The notes beneath the pieces are model-generated. The model did not search any database, was not told the DNA's origin, and worked only from the letters and a program-made list of their open reading frames with translations. The position numbers were made by a program, and so were the translations under genes. From NCBI RefSeq assembly GCF_018860525.1, contig NZ_JAHKPM010000004.1, forward strand, positions 1 through 64,000: a DNA stretch of 64,000 bases, read 5' to 3'. The stretch is from Vibrio hepatarius. Its GTDB lineage: Bacteria > Pseudomonadota > Gammaproteobacteria > Enterobacterales > Vibrionaceae. The first letter of the stretch is position 1; every line of letters starts with the position of its first letter. Below are positions 16,938-26,733 of the stretch, piece after piece.

Positions 16938-18465
16938 AAGGTATCTCCAATATAAACGTTGTCGGTGGGCCAGTGAGTGACATTCGTCCACCCATTCTGC
17001 TCACCATCGATTCAACGATAGTTAAGCCTAAACCAAGACCAGCTTTACTAACAAATGGTTGTCGTAATTGACGCCAATCTTTTTGAGTTAACTCACCTTG
17101 GTCTATGACTTTAACGGTAATTAAATTATTTTCGGTACTGATATCCAGTACAATGGGTGCAATGCCATATTTTATGGCATTGCGTATTAAGTTATCGATG
17201 CAGGCACCCAACCAATACACATTTAGCTTTGCTGCCACATCTTGATTAATTCTGAGTTTTATTTTGTTATCAAATTGTTCATCAACCTTAAACTCAAGCC
17301 ATTCTTTCACCGATGGAACCCACTCTGTAGCAAGTGGCTTGTTGTCAGATTGAAGGTAATCTTTACTTGCTTCTGCAAGTTGCCTTAAACGGCGAGTATC
17401 TTCACAAAGACGTCGGAATTCATCGTATACAGTCTCCGGGAGTTTCTCGAATTCACGCCGAAACCCTTCTACTGTTAGAGATAGACTCGCAATTGGGGTT
17501 CTAAGTTCATGTGTGAGTATCTGGAGAATCAACATGCGACTTTTCATTTCCTGTCTTTTGGTGTTCCAACGGTAAACCGCCCACCCAAGAACAAGCAATA
17601 TATTTGCAATGACTAGTACGACCATACTGATGCGAAGAACCTCTGAATGGTCCTGAACATCCCAGCATAAGTTACCTCGTTTAACAAAGCAGCTGGTTGA
17701 TTCCCCTTTAAGTGCGACACTTAAGCCGGCATCATCGGCGTTTTTTTTCCAAGTACTTTCTGGGTAAACAAGATAGCTATCGTTTTGACGTAACCATAGT
17801 TCCCCTTGCTCTAGAAACATGCTCGACCCTGAGATTAAGGCCATGATGGTTTCTTCATTCATCCTTTGCAAACGACCTAAGAGAGTAACTCTTGGGGCAA
17901 GTGGTCTCTCTTTTATATGCATATACTGCTGAAGAAACTTCTGTTTATCAGGGTGTAATTCCGCATATCTTTTCGCATACGTCCCTCCACCGGGATGTAT
18001 AAGACCACTTCGTGCAAACCACTTTTGACTTAGCTTTGTTCCTTTACACATGGAACGTGTAAAGACTAAAGGCTCTGTTATTAAGGGACTTAAAGGCAGT
18101 TTACCTGTACAGTTTTGAGCGATTTGATACAGGCGCTGTATGTCTCGTAATGGATATGAAGATGTTTGAGGTAACATTGAATCTGGAGTAATTAACCGCG
18201 TTGGATAATCTGACTGTAAAATACGAATATCATATGATGCGGTGAAAATATCTTGATTGAACGAGTCAACAAACTGATCAATCCGCTCAGGTAGTGAACT
18301 TGCGTTGGCCGTATTACACACACTTGCAATAATAAGTGCCATTATGTTGAGAAGCGTTCTATTCAATGCAAAAAATCTATAATTCAGTAGGTTAGATTTA
18401 GGGTTAAGTATTATCGCAAAAATATAAGTTTGCAATGTGATATTGGTGTCAATAATATTAACCAT
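16912..18465 (-). CDS. vxrA: Sensor histidine kinase VxrA/WigK
   Basis: The frame has 517 residues, but the likely start is nearer 18342 (MALIIASVCNTANA), which gives a proper signal peptide; the upstream 41 residues are probably untranslated. A large periplasmic sensor region (about 55-275) is followed by one membrane segment (about 279-298), the dimerisation domain with phospho-acceptor His319 in ILTHELRTP, and an ATPase domain (NAIKYG, GLGLTIVES). VxrA responds to cell-wall-damaging treatment in V. cholerae. A hairpin at 18477-18494 separates it from pntB, suggesting its own promoter or read-through. Confidence 0.82.
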   Translation of the reverse strand: MVNIIDTNITLQTYIFAIILNPKSNLLNYRFFALNRTLLNIMALIIASVCNTANASSLPERIDQFVDSFNQDIFTASYDIRILQSDYPTRLITPDSMLPQTSSYPLRDIQRLYQIAQNCTGKLPLSPLITEPLVFTRSMCKGTKLSQKWFARSGLIHPGGGTYAKRYAELHPDKQKFLQQYMHIKERPLAPRVTLLGRLQRMNEETIMALISGSSMFLEQGELWLRQNDSYLVYPESTWKKNADDAGLSVALKGESTSCFVKRGNLCWDVQDHSEVLRISMVVLVIANILLVLGWAVYRWNTKRQEMKSRMLILQILTHELRTPIASLSLTVEGFRREFEKLPETVYDEFRRLCEDTRRLRQLAEASKDYLQSDNKPLATEWVPSVKEWLEFKVDEQFDNKIKLRINQDVAAKLNVYWLGACIDNLIRNAIKYGIAPIVLDISTENNLITVKVIDQGELTQKDWRQLRQPFVSKAGLGLGLTIVESMVSRMGGRMSLTGPPTTFILEIPCETDTASC

Positions 18466-18476
18466 GAAACGAAAGA

Positions 18477-18494
18477 AGCCAGCTGTTGCTGGCT
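18477..18494 (-). terminator. Hairpin between pntB and vxrA
   Basis: Stem AGCCAGC / GCTGGCT directly after pntB on the minus strand, followed by the T-rich TTCTTTCGTTT. Likely a partial terminator ending the pntAB transcript. Confidence 0.55.
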
Positions 18495-18512
18495 CCTACT
18501 TATAACTCCATC

Positions 18513-19889
18513 TTACAGAGCTTTGGATATAGCGTCCACACTCTCTTTAGCATCACCAAACAGCATTTGAGTATTGTCTTTAAAAAAAAGTGGGTTTTGA
18601 ACGCCTGCATATCCTGTATTCATTGAGCGCTTAAACACAATAACTTTCTTCGCATTCCAAACTTCAAGTACAGGCATTCCTGCAATTGGACTGGTAGGGT
18701 CATCTTGAGCTGCGGGATTAACAGTATCGTTTGCACCAATGACTAATACAGTATCGGTTGCCTCAAAGTCATCATTAATTTCATCCATTTCTAGAACAAT
18801 ATCATAAGGTACTTTAGCTTCGGCCAGTAACACATTCATATGACCAGGTAATCGTCCAGCGACTGGGTGAATACCAAAACGTACATCAACGCCTTTCGCT
18901 CTTAACTTTTCAGTAATTTCATGCACTGGATATTGCGCCTGTGCTACAGCCATTCCGTACCCAGGTGTAATAATTACGGACTTAGAATTTTTTAATAATT
19001 CGGCTACCTCATTGGCTGTTGACTCACGATGTTCACCGTGGTCCACATCTTTCGAAATAGATATGTCCTGACCAAAACCGCCTGCGATAACACTGATAAA
19101 AGATCGGTTCATTGCTTTACACATTATGTACGACAGTATAGCCCCAGATGAACCAACAAGTGCACCTGTGACTATGAGTAAATCATTAGCAAGCATAAAG
19201 CCTGCAGCCGCGGCTGCCCACCCTGAATATGAATTTAGCATTGAGACCACTACAGGCATATCTGCTCCACCAATAGACGCCACCAAATGATAACCAAATG
19301 CTAAGGCAATAAGTGTCATTAAAAATAAGGCGAATAAGCTTCCATCAGCGTTAATAAAACGCGTCAGTAACCAGGCAGAAACAATCACTGCTGCTAAGTT
19401 CATCTTGTGTTTATGAGGTAAATTGAGAGGTGAGGACGATACGAGTCCACGTAATTTACCGAACGCCACTATTGAACCAGTAAACGTTACGGCCCCAATG
19501 AATACACCAAGAAACACTTCGACTAAATGAATGGCATGCTCTGCATGCGTAGCTATTTCTGGCGCATCCAAATAGCTGTTGTAGCCAACCAATACGGCGG
19601 CTAAACCAACGAAGCTATGTAGTATCGCAACCAGTTCCGGCATTTCTGTCATTTCGACTTTCTTGGCATAGTGAATACCGATTGCTCCACCTATCGCCAT
19701 AGCAATAATGATCCAGACAAAACCCTGCGATTCTGGTCCAAAGATTGTAGCAATCAGAGCGATCGCCATACCAGCAATACCATAATAATTACCAAACTTG
19801 GCAGATTCTTGTTTTGAAAGCCCAGCTAAGCTCAATATAAAGAATAATGCAGCTACAATATAAGCTGCTTGTGTTAATCCTGCAGACAT
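18513..19889 (-). CDS. pntB: NAD(P) transhydrogenase subunit beta
   Basis: This 458-residue membrane protein has around eight to nine hydrophobic segments in the first 270 residues and a C-terminal NADP-binding domain with [20 protein letters not shown], the [21 protein letters not shown] motif and [16 protein letters not shown]. With PntA it forms the proton-translocating transhydrogenase, which uses the proton gradient to reduce NADP with NADH. Length matches E. coli PntB. It begins 11 bases after pntA. Confidence 0.95.
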   Translation of the reverse strand: MSAGLTQAAYIVAALFFILSLAGLSKQESAKFGNYYGIAGMAIALIATIFGPESQGFVWIIIAMAIGGAIGIHYAKKVEMTEMPELVAILHSFVGLAAVLVGYNSYLDAPEIATHAEHAIHLVEVFLGVFIGAVTFTGSIVAFGKLRGLVSSSPLNLPHKHKMNLAAVIVSAWLLTRFINADGSLFALFLMTLIALAFGYHLVASIGGADMPVVVSMLNSYSGWAAAAAGFMLANDLLIVTGALVGSSGAILSYIMCKAMNRSFISVIAGGFGQDISISKDVDHGEHRESTANEVAELLKNSKSVIITPGYGMAVAQAQYPVHEITEKLRAKGVDVRFGIHPVAGRLPGHMNVLLAEAKVPYDIVLEMDEINDDFEATDTVLVIGANDTVNPAAQDDPTSPIAGMPVLEVWNAKKVIVFKRSMNTGYAGVQNPLFFKDNTQMLFGDAKESVDAISKAL

Positions 19890-19900
19890 TCGTGTACTCC

Positions 19901-21439
19901 CTAATCTTTACGAAACATATTAAGCATTCGCTTTGTGACGGTAAAGCCACCAAAAATATTGATACTAGCTATTAATATCGCAATAAAGGCGAGGAAAGAG
20001 ACCGCTCCATTACCTTGACCTATTTGTAATAAAGCGCCAACGATGATAATACCTGATATCGCATTTGTTACGGACATAAGCGGTGTGTGTAGAGCATGAG
20101 TAACATTCCAAACTACATAGTAACCAACGACACAAGCTAATACGAAAACGGTAAAATGTGATAGAAAAGAAGCGGGCGCAACAGAGGCTACCCATGCAAA
20201 ACTACTTAAACCAACTCCTAAAGCGACGAATTTTTTGGTTTTTGAAACAGGCTGATTTTTTTTATCGTCAGTTTTTATAGATTTTTCTATCGACTTTGGT
20301 TGTGGCTGTGCTGAAACCTGAATCGGCGGTGCTGGCCAAGTGACCTCACCTCCTTTAATAACAGTTACAGCTCGCAGTACGACATCATCAAAGTCTATGT
20401 GAATATTTCCATCTTTCTCTTTACAAAGTAATGCAAGAAGATTGACAAGATTCGTTGCATAAAGTTGAGATGACTGTGTTGGAAGACGGCCGACCATATC
20501 AGTATAACCGACGATCTTTACACCATTTTTGGTGGTCACCACCTTGTTTGCTTTTGTATATTCACAGTTCCCACCATTGGCAGCTGCTAAATCTACTATG
20601 ACACTACCCGCTTTCATGTTGTCTACCATTTTCTTGGTAATCAGTTTGGGTGCAGGTTTTCCCGGGATTAAAGCAGTAGTAATAATAATATCGACGTCTT
20701 TAGCTTGGTCAGCGTAGAGTTCTTCGGCCTTTTTATTGAATGCTTCTGACATTTCTTTTGCGTATCCATCTCCTGATCCTGATTCTTCCTTGAAATTAAC
20801 TTCAAGGAATTCTGCTCCCATGGATTGGACTTGTTCTTTGACTTCGGGTCGGACATCGAAAGAACGGACGATGGCACCTAAACTGCCAGCAGCCCCAATA
20901 GCGGCGAGACCAGCAACCCCCGCTCCTGCGACAAGTACCTTAGCTGGAGGTACTTTACCTGCTGCTGTAATTTGTCCCGTGAAGAAACGGCCAAATTCAT
21001 GGGCGGCCTCCACAACAGCTCGGTAACCAGCAATGTTCGCCATTGAAGATAAGGCATCAAGAGATTGGGCTCTAGAGATTCTAGGTACAGAATCCATTGC
21101 TAACACATTAATTTTCTTAGCCGAAAGTTTTTCCAATAACGTTGTATTTTGAGTAGGCCAAATAAAGCTAATCAGGGTAGCACCTTCTTTAATTAGTTCT
21201 ATTTCTTTATCACTTGGTGCATTTACTTTAAGGATAATATCTGACAACCACACGTCATCTTTGGTGCCAATAGTGGCGCCTGAAGATGTGAATGCAGCAT
21301 CATCAAAACTGGCAAGAGACCCAGAGCTTGATTCAACATGGACGTTAAACCCTAACTTTAACAACTGCTCTACTGACTTCGGAGAAGCTGCCACTCGCGT
21401 TTCACCTGCGAGTATTTCTTTTGGTACCCCGATCTGCAT
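19901..21439 (-). CDS. pntA: NAD(P) transhydrogenase subunit alpha
   Basis: The protein is 512 residues from the ATG at 21439, where [20 protein letters not shown] matches PntA and an AAGGAATC ribosome-binding site precedes it; an upstream in-frame ATG would add nine unlikely residues. The NAD-binding Rossmann motif is [23 protein letters not shown] charged linker ([17 protein letters not shown]) precedes four membrane segments in the last 110 residues. It is the first gene of pntAB. Confidence 0.95.
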   Translation of the reverse strand: MQIGVPKEILAGETRVAASPKSVEQLLKLGFNVHVESSSGSLASFDDAAFTSSGATIGTKDDVWLSDIILKVNAPSDKEIELIKEGATLISFIWPTQNTTLLEKLSAKKINVLAMDSVPRISRAQSLDALSSMANIAGYRAVVEAAHEFGRFFTGQITAAGKVPPAKVLVAGAGVAGLAAIGAAGSLGAIVRSFDVRPEVKEQVQSMGAEFLEVNFKEESGSGDGYAKEMSEAFNKKAEELYADQAKDVDIIITTALIPGKPAPKLITKKMVDNMKAGSVIVDLAAANGGNCEYTKANKVVTTKNGVKIVGYTDMVGRLPTQSSQLYATNLVNLLALLCKEKDGNIHIDFDDVVLRAVTVIKGGEVTWPAPPIQVSAQPQPKSIEKSIKTDDKKNQPVSKTKKFVALGVGLSSFAWVASVAPASFLSHFTVFVLACVVGYYVVWNVTHALHTPLMSVTNAISGIIIVGALLQIGQGNGAVSFLAFIAILIASINIFGGFTVTKRMLNMFRKD

Positions 21440-21627
21440 AGTGATTCCTTGGCTACTTAACAACAATGATTCATCGTTTGTATCGAAGGCTCACATTAAC
21501 TTCAAGTATTTTGTTTCGAAAATACAAAATGTAGTGATATATACTTGGCGATAACGTTTTATTTCCTATATTACAGAGAAATAAGGTGGGCATTTCATAC
21601 TAAAGTGAGAGGTTAATCGGCTAAATG

Positions 21628-21667
21628 CAAAAAGCCATTAGTGGCTAAGCTAATGACTGATGGCTTG
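21628..21667 (-). terminator. Terminator of the comFB-hlyU transcript
   Basis: On the minus strand AGCCATCAGT pairs with ACTAATGGCT (one mismatch) and is followed by TTTTTGC. It lies just after the HlyU-family gene and before the pntA promoter region. Confidence 0.6.
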
Positions 21668-21697
21668 TATGTGATTTTTTACAAAGCAGAATCAAAT

Positions 21698-21979
21698 TTA
21701 ATTGAAAATATCACCACTGGTTTGGTCTATGAACATTTTGGCTTTTGTTAGCATGAAATCGTTTGCATCTGTTTCCGAAATCAATACGTCTGATCTAATG
21801 AAGCGATGTTCTTTCATCTCACCTTCAATATGTTTCGTGATTCTGCCAGCAATACGGTATTGGCCACCCTCAGGTTGTGCTTCTTGATAGATTAGAAAAC
21901 CCTTGTATTCTGTTGGTTGTACTTCAACTTTATGTTGTTCTTTTTTGCTGCGACCAAAAAGTACAGAAAATAAACCCAC
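21698..21979 (-). CDS. HlyU-family protein (PF10115 type)
   Basis: This small protein has about 93 residues from a GTG at 21979, with AGGAG 7 bases upstream (a TTG one codon earlier is also possible). It reads GLFSVLFGRSKKEQ, then a compact beta-rich domain: YKGFLIYQEAQPEGGQYRIAGRITK and RSDVLISETDANDFMLTKAKMFID. The family carries the name transcriptional activator HlyU, but it is not the ArsR-type HlyU of V. cholerae and has no recognisable DNA-binding motif; the name should not be taken as function. It is 12 bases after the ComFB-family gene and is presumably co-transcribed. Confidence 0.7.
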   Translation of the reverse strand: MGLFSVLFGRSKKEQHKVEVQPTEYKGFLIYQEAQPEGGQYRIAGRITKHIEGEMKEHRFIRSDVLISETDANDFMLTKAKMFIDQTSGDIFN

Positions 21980-21991
21980 CAATTAACTCCT

Positions 21992-22363
21992 TTAAGTATC
22001 TTTATGGTTTGATGCAAGTGGTTTTTCAAACCACTCAAGTTCAGTATCGTCATCGAACCGTGGTTTGCTGAACATAACTGGGACCTCATCTTTACGTGTA
22101 TTTCTTCTATCGTCAATGATCATCGGAAGTGAAGTATTTACGGCGTCTTCAGAATAACGTTTAAGTACAACTAATCTTTCTTCTGACAATGCTGAAAGAA
22201 AATCGATATCGTAACGAATATATACAGGGCGAAGTTGGCTCAGAGCTAGGCAGGCTAGGTCGGCGAGTTGCTCATGATCGAGTTGGTCAGCATATTCACT
22301 GTCGGCTAAAACTTGCCCTACAAGTGTTTCCATATAGTTATGAACATCAACACTAATCTTCAT
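21992..22363 (-). CDS. ComFB-family protein
   Basis: This 123-residue protein begins MKISVDVHNYMETLVGQVL and continues with CLALSQLRPVYIRYDIDFLSALSEER, the core of the late competence protein ComFB family. Members are small helical cytoplasmic proteins. In cyanobacteria related proteins have been reported to bind cyclic di-nucleotides, including c-di-GMP. The upstream neighbour here is a response-regulator diguanylate cyclase on the same strand, which fits a receptor role. There is an AAGG ribosome-binding site before the ATG. The last 35 residues are acidic and probably disordered. Ligand binding by this copy is inference. Confidence 0.75.
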   Translation of the reverse strand: MKISVDVHNYMETLVGQVLADSEYADQLDHEQLADLACLALSQLRPVYIRYDIDFLSALSEERLVVLKRYSEDAVNTSLPMIIDDRRNTRKDEVPVMFSKPRFDDDTELEWFEKPLASNHKDT

Positions 22364-22595
22364 AAACCTTAACCCCTTTAAGATTTAGATTATTCTTGAG
22401 TATTTGCCAACAGTAAAACATAGATGTACTAAATCTATTTACCTTTTAGTTATTACTCACCTTTTCATAACCAATTTTAGTAAAAAGTTAGGGATGTCAT
22501 CAGATAAAACTGAGTCATTAAGCCCATGTATTACCAAAAACCTCTGGCTTCATAAATTAAAGTAGAGATTAAGTACCGTTCCCACTTTATCGTTG

Positions 22596-23531
22596 TCACT
22601 CGCTAACAAAGGTAAAACGGTTTCTACCTGCATTTTTCGATGCATATAAGCCTTTGTCTGCTAATGTATATATTTCTTCTGGTCCTTCTTTTCCAGTTGG
22701 ATTAAAGCAACAAACACCTTGTGACACTGTAACGAGATCTGACACGCCACTATACTCATGCTTAATGGCAAGAGCTTCAATAGTCGACTGTATTCTCATG
22801 GCGTGTTGTTTTGCATCTTCCTCGTCGACATGTCCTAATACGACGACAAATTCTTCCCCACCGTACCTTCCAACGATTTCTCCGCTGCGAGAAAACAGCA
22901 GGGCTAACGCTTGTGCCATCTCGATCAAACACTTATCGCCTTCGATATGCCCGTAGTTATCGTTATAGAGTTTAAAGTAATCAACATCTAACAAAATTAA
23001 ACTTAGTGGTAAACCATGCCTACCATGAATGGATATCATCTCTTTTAGTTTTTCATCTACATAACGTCGGTTCTTAACTTTAGTTAGCCCATCTTCACTA
23101 GCTAGCTTTTCCAATTCTTGATTTACTTTCGCAAGCTCAGAGGTTTTCTGCTTTAATTCTCGCCGCATAAAAGCGATTCTTTGCATAGCAACGAGTTTTG
23201 AGCCCAGTACTAACTTATCGACGGGTTTAGTTAAATAATCATCACCACCTGCCTCTATAGCGTTCGCTATCATTGCAGGTTCGTCATGGCTACTAAGGAA
23301 AATAATCGGCACCCACTCTTCGTACATTGAACGTATGCACTGAGAAACTTCAAAGCCATCCATATTTGGCATTGAAATGTCCAATAAGATAAGGTCGGGT
23401 TCAAAAGTTGGATACAACTCTAAAGCTTGTTCACCAGATGCGGCCATTTCAACCGTATGACCCAGTTGTTTCAGGCGAATAGCCAACTGCATGCGCTCCA
23501 TTTGCACGTCATCAACTAGGAGAATTTTCAT
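22596..23531 (-). CDS. Response regulator with GGDEF domain (diguanylate cyclase)
   Basis: The protein is 311 residues from the ATG at 23531, where MKILLVDDVQMERMQLAIRLK begins a receiver domain; an earlier in-frame ATG adds seven residues. The receiver has the phospho-acceptor in PDLILLDISMPNMDGF and Lys in LTKPVDK. A coiled linker (about 120-155) leads to a GGDEF domain with the active-site variant RYGGEEF and the ILLDVDYFKLYNDNYGH metal site. The GGEEF form is normally active, so it should make c-di-GMP on phosphorylation. No RxxD inhibitory site is obvious just before GGEEF. It lies 232 bases upstream of the ComFB-family gene on the same strand. Confidence 0.88.
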   Translation of the reverse strand: MKILLVDDVQMERMQLAIRLKQLGHTVEMAASGEQALELYPTFEPDLILLDISMPNMDGFEVSQCIRSMYEEWVPIIFLSSHDEPAMIANAIEAGGDDYLTKPVDKLVLGSKLVAMQRIAFMRRELKQKTSELAKVNQELEKLASEDGLTKVKNRRYVDEKLKEMISIHGRHGLPLSLILLDVDYFKLYNDNYGHIEGDKCLIEMAQALALLFSRSGEIVGRYGGEEFVVVLGHVDEEDAKQHAMRIQSTIEALAIKHEYSGVSDLVTVSQGVCCFNPTGKEGPEEIYTLADKGLYASKNAGRNRFTFVSE

Positions 23532-23703
23532 CGAAGAACCAGACAGTTTCACGCAAGATACCTTATAAACTAAATTTTGAAAATCAGTTGCTTATAGTAA
23601 AGAATAATCCATGCTTACTACTTCCTCCACCATGGTTGACATTTTATGTGGATTTTTTACGATAACATACACATAAGTTGTAACTATTGATGAGATAAAT
23701 CTG

Positions 23704-24150
23704 ATGTCCGAAGAAACCCAAAATCTTACCCACTTTGATCTTTCTAGCGTGCCAGAAGAACTTCGCCGCGTTATAGAATTTGATAATGTTCCAGAAACCA
23801 TGCACATTATGGTGACTTCAATCCATGACGCTTCAGAAGATATTGTACGTAATGCTTGGAGCGAGCTTCCACCAAGTGCTCAAAATATTCTGGATAACTT
23901 TGAGCAATTTCACGCCTTAGTTTCTGTCAGTCAAGCTTTTGCAGGCCTGAGTGTTATAGAAGAACTTCAGGCGCAAGCATTACCTGAAAATATGACTAAT
24001 GAGGAAAAAGAAAGTTATCAAACTGAAGTGGTTGAACAGGTAATGCACAATTGTATCAAAGACATGCTAAAACAGATAAAAAAAGCTCGTCGAGATCCAT
24101 TGCTGAAACGTGATTTTACTCAGGTGTTTATTCAAGAAAGCGGCTATTAA
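23704..24150 (+). CDS. DUF3069 family protein
   Basis: This 148-residue acidic protein has no signal or membrane segment. It reads FDLSSVPEELRRVIEFDNVPETMHIMVTSIH and ILDNFEQFHALVSVSQAFAG, which I recall as DUF3069, a family of vibrios and close relatives with no known function. It is predicted to be almost wholly helical. It is divergent from the diguanylate cyclase and converges with modC, 20 bases separating the stops. Confidence 0.7.
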   Translation: MSEETQNLTHFDLSSVPEELRRVIEFDNVPETMHIMVTSIHDASEDIVRNAWSELPPSAQNILDNFEQFHALVSVSQAFAGLSVIEELQAQALPENMTNEEKESYQTEVVEQVMHNCIKDMLKQIKKARRDPLLKRDFTQVFIQESGY

Positions 24151-24170
24151 TACTGCTTTGTTCAGCGTGG

Positions 24171-25277
24171 CTATGGATGCAAAACAATATCTTTTTGTGT
24201 CACGCTGACGCCTTTAATTTGCGCGAATACTTGTAAACCGACTTGCAATGAAAGTTCATCCATTGCCCAAATCGTTATACTTGCCCACAGAAAACACTGT
24301 TCTGCTAGCTCTAATTTAACCGAGACATTTTTTTGCTCAACCCCATCTACTGATGTATTAATCTCAACAATTTTTGCAGTTAAAATATTGCGTATCGATG
24401 TTTTATATGGTTTTTTTAAGGCGATCGAAACGTCAGAAGCTCTGACTTGTACCCTGAGGTTTGATGAAATATCCACTTCGAGTTTCTGTACCCAAAGGCA
24501 TACATCATTTGCGAGTTGAACTTGAGACAAGGCATGATTTGTATTGTGATTTATTAAGGTAGCTTCGAAGAGTGAGCTTTGATCTCTTGATTGCCCCCAT
24601 TGTCCTAAGATAGGTGTCGCCCATATTTTTTCAAGGGTGTCTGACGCGAGAACTCTTCCGTTATCAAGGACAACCATATGATTAGCTAGGCGTACTACTT
24701 CGTATAAGCTGTGCGAGACATAGATGATGGGAAGCTTCATTTCATGTGCTAAGTGCTCTAAATACGGTAACACCTCATTTTTCAATGGTTTATCAAGTGA
24801 TGCAAGTGGCTCATCCATTAATAATACGTATGGTTTTGACAGTAATGCCCGCCCAATTGCCACCCGTTGCTTTTCACCCCCTGATAGTTGACTCGGATAT
24901 CGACTAAGCAATGAGTGTAAGTCAAGTAGTTGTACGACTTTATCAAAATGATGTTTGTCTGGATGAATCACACCATATAGAAGGTTACCTTTGACTCGAT
25001 AATGAGGAAATAGCCTTGCCTCTTGAAACACATAACCAACCCTACGTTTATGTATCGGGATATTTACTTTGGTTTTAGAACAGAAAAAGGTCTTACCTGA
25101 AACAGTCACCTTACCCTCAACTGGAGTGTTCAATCCAGCAATGACATTAATTAATGAGGTTTTGCCTGCCCCTGATTTACCAAATACCGAGGTAATTCCA
25201 TTAGCGGGAATGGTAACATCAATATCAAAACTCTGATCGCTGAAATACTGTTTAAAGCTGACATGTATGTTGCTCAT
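24171..25277 (-). CDS. modC: Molybdate ABC transporter ATP-binding protein ModC
   Basis: The protein is 368 residues from the ATG at 25277, which shares bases with the modB stop (TAATG). It has Walker A GKSGAGKTS, the signature LSGGEKQRV, Walker B LLMDEPLAS and the switch His in YVSHSLYEV. The C-terminal third (about 290-368) is the molybdate-binding TOBE-type regulatory domain. With ModA and ModB it powers molybdate uptake. Last gene of the cobQ-modABC operon. Confidence 0.93.
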   Translation of the reverse strand: MSNIHVSFKQYFSDQSFDIDVTIPANGITSVFGKSGAGKTSLINVIAGLNTPVEGKVTVSGKTFFCSKTKVNIPIHKRRVGYVFQEARLFPHYRVKGNLLYGVIHPDKHHFDKVVQLLDLHSLLSRYPSQLSGGEKQRVAIGRALLSKPYVLLMDEPLASLDKPLKNEVLPYLEHLAHEMKLPIIYVSHSLYEVVRLANHMVVLDNGRVLASDTLEKIWATPILGQWGQSRDQSSLFEATLINHNTNHALSQVQLANDVCLWVQKLEVDISSNLRVQVRASDVSIALKKPYKTSIRNILTAKIVEINTSVDGVEQKNVSVKLELAEQCFLWASITIWAMDELSLQVGLQVFAQIKGVSVTQKDIVLHP

Positions 25278-25963
25278 TATTCTTTCAACCTTTTGGTACA
25301 TTGCTGTGATAATAGTTCCGAAACAAGCAACGACAATAGAGCAACAAATAGTGAAATGATGCACAACCGCATAGTCTCAATTTCTGCCCCTGGTGTTTCT
25401 ATTGAAGAAAACATAGCGAGAGGAAGGGTTTGAGTCACTCCTGGGATATTAGATACAAAACTGATAGTGGCACCAAACTCACCTAAACTTCGTGCAAACG
25501 AGAGTAAAGTTCCAGTCACTATTCCGGAACTCATTAAGGGTAAGGTAATCGTGGCAAAACGCTTCAACGGCGATGCCCCTAATGTTGCTGCTGCCTGTTC
25601 AAGTTTTGGGTCAACATTTTCTATGCTTAACCGAATAGAGCGGACCATTAATGGTAATGCTACAACCATACTGGCAAGCACTGCTCCTTTCCAACTGAAA
25701 GAAAATACAATGCCGAAATATTGATTAAGCCATTGACCAATATACCCTTGTTGTCCCATAGAGATAAGCAGCAAATATCCTATCACCACAGGGGGAAGTA
25801 CCAATGGTAAATGAATAATGCTATCTAACCCACTTTTCCCCCAAAACTGTTTTCTCGCAAGAAGCCAACCAAGCCCTATTCCAATTGGCAACAGCCAAAT
25901 AATAGTATAAAACGCAACTTTCAGGCTAAGCATTAGAGCTTGAAATTCATAATTGGAAAGCAC
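25277..25963 (-). CDS. modB: Molybdate ABC transporter permease ModB
   Basis: This 228-residue inner membrane protein has about five hydrophobic segments and the EAA loop EQAAATLGASPLKRFATITLPL that docks with ModC. The start is a GTG at 25963 with AGGAG eight bases before it. The stop overlaps the modC start. It begins 11 bases after modA. Confidence 0.93.
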   Translation of the reverse strand: MLSNYEFQALMLSLKVAFYTIIWLLPIGIGLGWLLARKQFWGKSGLDSIIHLPLVLPPVVIGYLLLISMGQQGYIGQWLNQYFGIVFSFSWKGAVLASMVVALPLMVRSIRLSIENVDPKLEQAAATLGASPLKRFATITLPLMSSGIVTGTLLSFARSLGEFGATISFVSNIPGVTQTLPLAMFSSIETPGAEIETMRLCIISLFVALLSLLVSELLSQQCTKRLKE

Positions 25964-25974
25964 GTCTTTATCTC

Positions 25975-26733
25975 CTAGAGAAAACCGTAACGTTTAAATA
26001 TTGATTGTCCCTGATCACTTTGGATAAACTCAGCCAAATTGTGTGTGGCAACATTATTGGTCATTATCGCCATAGGATATGTTATTGCTGTATGACTAGA
26101 TGAGGGGAAAGTAGCAACAACCTTAACGTTATCACTTATCAAAGCGTCTGTCCTATAAACAATACCCAAAGGGGCTTCACCTCGCTCGACTAGCATCAAC
26201 GCTAGTCGTACATTGCTGACAGGCGCTAATCGTCCTTGCAAGGTTTGCCATAATCCCAATGTTTGTAAAGCCTCTTTTGCGTATATTCCGGCAGGAACCG
26301 CCCGAGTATCTCCAATAGCAAGTCGTTTATTAACTAAGTAGTCCAGCCATTGTTCAGCATTAGCAAGTTCTAATGTTTTGCGTTGTGTGACGGAACAAAT
26401 GACGACAAGTTGATTCGTTGCTATGTTGATGACATCATCATTATTTATTTTTCCCTCTTGTATAAGGTGGTGAGTCCAGTGAGTATTTGCGGAAATATAA
26501 ATATCAGCAGGCGCACCCGCTAGAATTTGTTTAGCAAGCGAGGAAGAGCTGGCTAACACAGGGACTACAGTAATGCCTGTTTTAGTAGAATAAGCATCAG
26601 CTAGAGCTGTAACAACGTTAGTCATTGAAGATGCAGCATAAATATTAATCGATGTGGCACTAAGATGAGTTGATATACATAACAAAGCAAAGCTTGAAAG
26701 AATTCGAGATCCAATATGGTTTTTTCGATTCAT
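25975..26733 (-). CDS. modA: Molybdate-binding periplasmic protein ModA
   Basis: The protein is 252 residues from the ATG at 26733, which overlaps the cobQ stop in an ATGA arrangement and opens a signal peptide ([16 protein letters not shown]). Mature motifs [21 protein letters not shown] and [24 protein letters not shown] are typical ModA oxyanion-binding segments. An upstream in-frame ATG would lengthen it by six residues but lose the overlap. It captures molybdate or tungstate for ModBC. Confidence 0.92.
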   Translation of the reverse strand: MNRKNHIGSRILSSFALLCISTHLSATSINIYAASSMTNVVTALADAYSTKTGITVVPVLASSSSLAKQILAGAPADIYISANTHWTHHLIQEGKINNDDVINIATNQLVVICSVTQRKTLELANAEQWLDYLVNKRLAIGDTRAVPAGIYAKEALQTLGLWQTLQGRLAPVSNVRLALMLVERGEAPLGIVYRTDALISDNVKVVATFPSSSHTAITYPMAIMTNNVATHNLAEFIQSDQGQSIFKRYGFL

